A stretch of 8,683 nt of DNA from Bacilli bacterium (GTDB lineage Bacteria > Bacillota_I > Bacilli_A > RF39 > UBA660): contig JAEEMF010000074.1 in assembly GCA_016283075.1 (NCBI GenBank), positions 1-8,683 of the forward strand, in the 5' to 3' direction. The translations under genes were made by a program, and so were the position numbers. The notes beneath the pieces are model-generated. The model had not been told where the DNA came from and made no database searches. It worked only from the letters and a program-made list of their open reading frames with translations. Below, piece after piece: positions 6,029-8,683 of this stretch; the first letter of the stretch is position 1, and every line of letters starts with the position of its first letter.

Positions 6029-6058
6029 AAAAAGACAAGTGTAAAACACTTATCTTTT
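6029..6058 (-). terminator. Intrinsic terminator of the 240-aa gene, containing its stop codon
   Basis: AAAAGATAAGTGT (6058-6046) pairs with ACACTTGTCTTTT (6042-6030), a 13-bp stem with one G-U pair and a 3-nt loop. The T tract forms part of the 3' arm. The TAA stop (6052-6050) is within the 5' arm. Confidence 0.87.
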
Positions 6059-6772
6059 CCTTTCACTAATCTTCTTAATTATTAAATCATTTTCTGATTT
6101 TAATGAAGAAAACTTACCTGGTTTATATAAATAAGACTCTAAGTTATTTGCTTCAAAAGTAGCATATTCTAAATTATAAGTAGCGTTTATTAATAGTGAG
6201 CATAGTGATGTAAAGTTATTTCTAGATATATCACCACTAGCGTCCATATCAATACCATATACTCCTTTTAAATAATCAAACTTAGCATTATCTTCTAAAT
6301 TAGATTTCTTATTACCAGAAAGTAATTCTATAAAGTATATTGTATAATTAATTCTTTTCTTAAGAATCTCTACTCTATTTATAAATAAATCATAATAATC
6401 CTGTCTAAACATATACTCACTAGCAATACTAACCTTTTCAGAAAGCATCATATCTTCAGAAAGTTCTTCAGTACTCCACTTCTCAATAGGTTTAAATACT
6501 TTACCTAGTGATTCTAAGTATCTTTTTATTTCTGGTTCTTTTTCACTAAATCTTTTATCTAAAAAATCTTTTACCATTTCTTCATTAATAGTAACTTTTT
6601 TAGATTTAATCATTTTTTTATATTCACTTAAATCATTTTTTATTTTAAGTTCTGAAGCTACACACTCAAAAATAAGAGATGGATCTACATAAGATACGCT
6701 ATCAACATCCACTCCATTTTTTTTAAGAACTTCAGCAAAATCATCTAACGAGTAAACAGCGTTACTTGCCAT
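6050..6772 (-). CDS. Unrecognised 240-aa soluble protein
   Basis: I do not recognise this protein. It starts MASNAVYSLDDFAEVLKKNG, with ATG 6772-6770 after AGGTGATG in a good position, and ends at TAA 6050. It is rich in Lys, Glu, Ser and Leu. It reads as mostly helical, with charged stretches suited to coiled coil (about residues 40-100 and 130-155) and a basic C-terminus (IIKKISERKR). There is no signal peptide, membrane helix, cysteine pair or nucleotide-binding motif. The segment GIDMDASGDISRNN (about 173-186) looks a little like a calcium loop (DxDxSGD), but there is only one, and its sixth and later ligand positions do not fit clearly. It stands alone between its own promoter and terminator. 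Codon use matches its neighbours. Confidence 0.82.
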   Translation of the reverse strand: MASNAVYSLDDFAEVLKKNGVDVDSVSYVDPSLIFECVASELKIKNDLSEYKKMIKSKKVTINEEMVKDFLDKRFSEKEPEIKRYLESLGKVFKPIEKWSTEELSEDMMLSEKVSIASEYMFRQDYYDLFINRVEILKKRINYTIYFIELLSGNKKSNLEDNAKFDYLKGVYGIDMDASGDISRNNFTSLCSLLINATYNLEYATFEANNLESYLYKPGKFSSLKSENDLIIKKISERKR

Positions 6773-6791
6773 AACATCACCTTATATTTAA

Positions 6792-6800
6792 ATTATATCA
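6792..6800 (-). promoter_or_regulatory. Extended -10 promoter of the 240-aa gene
   Basis: TGA-TATAAT (6800-6792, minus strand) is a perfect extended -10, the same 9-mer as in the trxB promoter. Sixteen bases upstream lies TTGTAC, a weak -35 (first three bases match). The ATG is 20 nt downstream of the hexamer. Confidence 0.78.
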
Positions 6801-6825
6801 CTTCTATAAAAATGTACAAATTAAT

Positions 6826-6847
6826 AAAAAAGAAGGCAATGCCTTCT
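6826..6847 (-). terminator. Intrinsic terminator of the collar-protein gene, overlapping its stop codon
   Basis: AGAAGGC, loop ATT and GCCTTCT (6847-6831) form a compact 7-bp GC-containing stem, followed by TTTTT. The TAG stop occupies 6848-6846, so two of its three bases are in the stem. Confidence 0.9.
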
Positions 6848-7511
6848 ACTCATACCTTATTGCGTATAATACAGATGTATTTGTTGGTCTAACAGTTCCA
6901 CCAGATATTCTTGATGTATTTTTATTAGATGTTGAAATAGAGGCTTCTGAAGTTTGATTAATACCATAATCAAAATTAGATGGTACAGTCCAGCTACCAG
7001 CAGCAAATATATAAGCTGTGGTTGTCGAACCGCCTCCAATAGCACCCGGTAAATATGTTGCATCTTGGTGAGTACCTACAGAAGCACCATTTCCTTGACT
7101 AGAATGGCTGTTTGTACCTGTACCACGCAAGAATTCCCCACGAAGGTCTGGTACGGCAAATGTAGTAGTACCATTTCCACCAAAATTGTTATATGAACCA
7201 AAATTATTTTTTATTTGTTCAGCTAAATAAGGATAATCACTTATGTTATAAATAGAACCATCACAAGGTAAAAAGAATTCAGGTACAATTGTTCCCATAT
7301 ATATGATTATTTCACCAACCGGATTTTTCTTTTTTACTGTATGATATAAGCTATCTGTAGCAGATTGTACATTATCAACAGTCCACGCATTATCAGCAGG
7401 AGTATACCCTATTTCGCTAGCCAGATAACTTGATGCAAAAACAATAGAAAATGAAGCAAAAATTATTCCAATAATAAAACCAAAAGATTTATCTTTAAAA
7501 TTTTTTTTCAT
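6846..7511 (-). CDS. Secreted or membrane-anchored protein with a phage tail-collar domain
   Basis: This 221-aa protein begins with a lysine-rich n-region and a hydrophobic helix (about residues 9-31, GFIIGIIFASFSIVFASS), which is an export signal or anchor. A cut after VFA-26 or YLA-31 is possible. Residues 34-60 (IGYTPADNAWTVDNVQSATD onward) form a linker seen on many Firmicute surface proteins. Residues 65-130 match the phage tail-collar fold: VGEIIIYMGTIVPE, then LPCDGS (81-86), YPYLAEQI and FAVPDLRGEFLRGTGT (118-133). The rest is Gly/Ser/Thr/Asn rich and ends RPTNTSVLYAIRYE, the usual close of such fibre tips. No other phage genes are present, so this is probably a host surface protein built on a fibre-tip fold, perhaps for adhesion; that role is inferred. 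A GGGGTG ribosome site lies 5-6 nt before the ATG. It is a single gene with a strong promoter. Composition is somewhat richer in G/C than the neighbours, as expected for Gly-rich coding. Confidence 0.88.
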   Translation of the reverse strand: MKKNFKDKSFGFIIGIIFASFSIVFASSYLASEIGYTPADNAWTVDNVQSATDSLYHTVKKKNPVGEIIIYMGTIVPEFFLPCDGSIYNISDYPYLAEQIKNNFGSYNNFGGNGTTTFAVPDLRGEFLRGTGTNSHSSQGNGASVGTHQDATYLPGAIGGGSTTTAYIFAAGSWTVPSNFDYGINQTSEASISTSNKNTSRISGGTVRPTNTSVLYAIRYE

Positions 7512-7541
7512 ATGTCACCCCATTCTCTACCGTATACAATA

Positions 7542-7570
7542 ATTATATATAGATAGATTTTAATAGTCAA
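7542..7570 (-). promoter_or_regulatory. Strong sigma-A type promoter of the collar-protein gene
   Basis: TTGACT (7570-7565, 5/6), a 17-nt spacer and TATAAT (7547-7542, perfect) on the minus strand make one of the two best promoters of the window. The -35 abuts the terminator of the upstream gene. Confidence 0.88.
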
Positions 7571-7595
7571 TAAAAGAAGGTTATACCCTTCTTTT
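7571..7595 (-). terminator. Intrinsic terminator of the right-edge gene, containing its stop codon
   Basis: AAAAGAAGG (7595-7587) pairs with CCTTCTTTT (7580-7572), a 9-bp stem with a 6-nt loop; the T tract is the 3' arm itself. The TAA stop (7583-7581) is in the loop. The short U run beyond the stem makes it less ideal than the others. Confidence 0.75.
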
Positions 7596-8683
7596 CTTAT
7601 CTTCAACTTTTATAAGTACAGAGTCTCCTTGGAATCCAACTTCATTTAAAATAGTTACATCATCATCTTGAAGTGGAAGGCGGTATACTGCATTTAATAA
7701 ATCTTCTATTTTTAAAGAACTTATTTTATCTTGTTTACCATAATCTTCTTCATATCTTGCTTTTAGTTGATTATATTCTTCAGTACCTTCTTTACATTCT
7801 AGGAATCTTTCTTTAGCATTTTCTCCAAAGATTTCATGAAGTGGATAAGATAGTACTTGTAATGATGGTACTACTACTTTCTTAATTCCTTTATATTTAA
7901 TTAATCTTATAAATAAAAGAAGTGCGGTCATCTTATTAGGATGTATATTTGGATTTTCTATACCTTCATTAAGCTTATATAAAGACCTTCCTATTTTTTT
8001 ATCTTTAGGTCCTGTAAATGTTTGAATAGCATATATATAACAAACATTATCTCTATCAATACCATAATGTATACTAGGAAGTTGGTGTTTATTAATTCCA
8101 TCTTCTAACATAAATACTACTCTTTTATTAGTTTCATACCAAAGATTATTAAGTTCAGTCTTATATCTACATTTATATCCCATAAATGTTTGCTGCCTTG
8201 AATATTCTCTATAAGTATCAAGTCTATTATCATTTATAAATTCTTGCTGTTTCTTTAAAAACTCATGAACATTTTCTATATCATATGGTCCCATTCTAAG
8301 CCATATATGAGTCATTACCCAGTGTGCTGCATTACAGTCAGGAAGAGGCTTATCATAAAAAGACCATACTCTAGATAAAGTCTGAGCCAAATGATAAATC
8401 TGACTAAAAAATAAAGAAGTATCTTTTATATGTATATCAATTACTCCTTCTTCACTCTTAGTACTAGTAGTATAAAACTTAATATCATCATAAGTTGTTT
8501 TTTTATATTTATCATTTACTTTAACTGGGCAAACAGTTCCGACAGCACTTTCTAATACCGGTAAATAATCATCATCAAAAATAAGATTAATATTAGGCAC
8601 AATTTTACCAGTTTTTATATTTGGATATGATTTAGTTAAAAATATACTCTTAACATCCGAAATACAAAGTGCACGTCTAGAGA
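7581..8683 (-). CDS. Unrecognised soluble protein, 5' end beyond the window
   Basis: The frame is open from the right edge to TAA at 7583-7581, at least 366 residues. A GTG at 8600-8598 could be read as a start, but 27 further sense codons precede it in frame (ending IKTGKI), no stop separates them from the edge, and no good Shine-Dalgarno precedes the GTG. The true start is more likely outside. The visible protein includes LIFDDDYLPVLESAVGT, then a Trp/His-rich central part (NAAHWVMTHIWLRMGPYD), then CYIYAIQTF and GRSLYKLNEGIENPNIHPN. After that come a hydrophobic stretch (KMTALLLFIRLIKYKG, too broken by charges to be a clear membrane helix) and a basic end (EDKKRRV). I know no family for it. 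There is no signal peptide in the visible part, nor any catalytic motif I can name. Confidence 0.8.
   Translation of the reverse strand, partial: SRRALCISDVKSIFLTKSYPNIKTGKIVPNINLIFDDDYLPVLESAVGTVCPVKVNDKYKKTTYDDIKFYTTSTKSEEGVIDIHIKDTSLFFSQIYHLAQTLSRVWSFYDKPLPDCNAAHWVMTHIWLRMGPYDIENVHEFLKKQQEFINDNRLDTYREYSRQQTFMGYKCRYKTELNNLWYETNKRVVFMLEDGINKHQLPSIHYGIDRDNVCYIYAIQTFTGPKDKKIGRSLYKLNEGIENPNIHPNKMTALLLFIRLIKYKGIKKVVVPSLQVLSYPLHEIFGENAKERFLECKEGTEEYNQLKARYEEDYGKQDKISSLKIEDLLNAVYRLPLQDDDVTILNEVGFQGDSVLIKVEDKKRRV

Noticed and set aside
6857..7063. A second minus-strand frame of 68 codons inside the collar gene
   Set aside because: It overlaps the C-terminal part of the tail-collar protein in another frame, has no ribosome site, and its product has no plausible domain.
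6846..7511. Prophage or phage remnant, suggested by the tail-collar domain
   Set aside because: No capsid, tail, lysis, integrase or repressor gene is nearby, and the gene has an export signal and its own promoter and terminator.

Overview
The window is a low-GC stretch in which every supported gene lies on the minus strand, so transcription runs from high to low coordinates. It looks like a fragment of an uncultured Bacilli, Erysipelotrichia or other mollicute-related Firmicute chromosome. The reasons are strong A/T codon bias, B. subtilis-like purine-rich ribosome binding sites, textbook TTGACA/TATAAT or TGnTATAAT promoters, intrinsic terminators, and an ABC-F protein that closely resembles B. 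subtilis YkpA. TGA acts as a stop: the 92-aa gene ends in TGA and the long frames contain none. The code is therefore probably table 11, not the Mycoplasma code. The taxon is an inference.

In transcription order the layout is as follows. A truncated unknown gene runs from the right edge to 7581. Next is a secreted or anchored protein with a phage tail-collar domain (7511-6846), then an unrecognised soluble 240-aa protein (6772-6050). A thioredoxin reductase-thioredoxin operon follows (trxB 5969-5085, trxA 5083-4784, one base apart). Then comes a two-gene operon: an acidic 92-aa protein (4730-4452) whose end overlaps by 14 nt the start of a 635-aa putative HExxH zinc metallopeptidase (4465-2558). 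A YkpA-type ABC-F ATPase (2485-890) is next. A two-tRNA unit follows, tRNA-Gln(CUG) then tRNA-Thr(CGU) (854-704). The window ends with a 52-aa protein resembling the tail of a RelB-type antitoxin (599-441) and a truncated unknown gene (340-1).

Most genes are single transcription units. Each unit ends in a hairpin terminator, and the next promoter follows within tens of bases. In six of the seven visible protein-gene 3' ends the stop codon lies inside the terminator hairpin. Gaps are about 70-80 bp, and none exceeds 300 bp without a gene.

Only the trx pair has an assured biochemical pathway: NADPH to FAD to the TrxB dithiol to thioredoxin to protein disulfides. There is no clear defence island, CRISPR array, insertion sequence or prophage. 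The best candidates for new biology are the metallopeptidase with its overlapping acidic partner, the ABC-F protein whose second ATP site is altered in all three contributing motifs, the stand-alone collar protein, and the orphan antitoxin-like tail.
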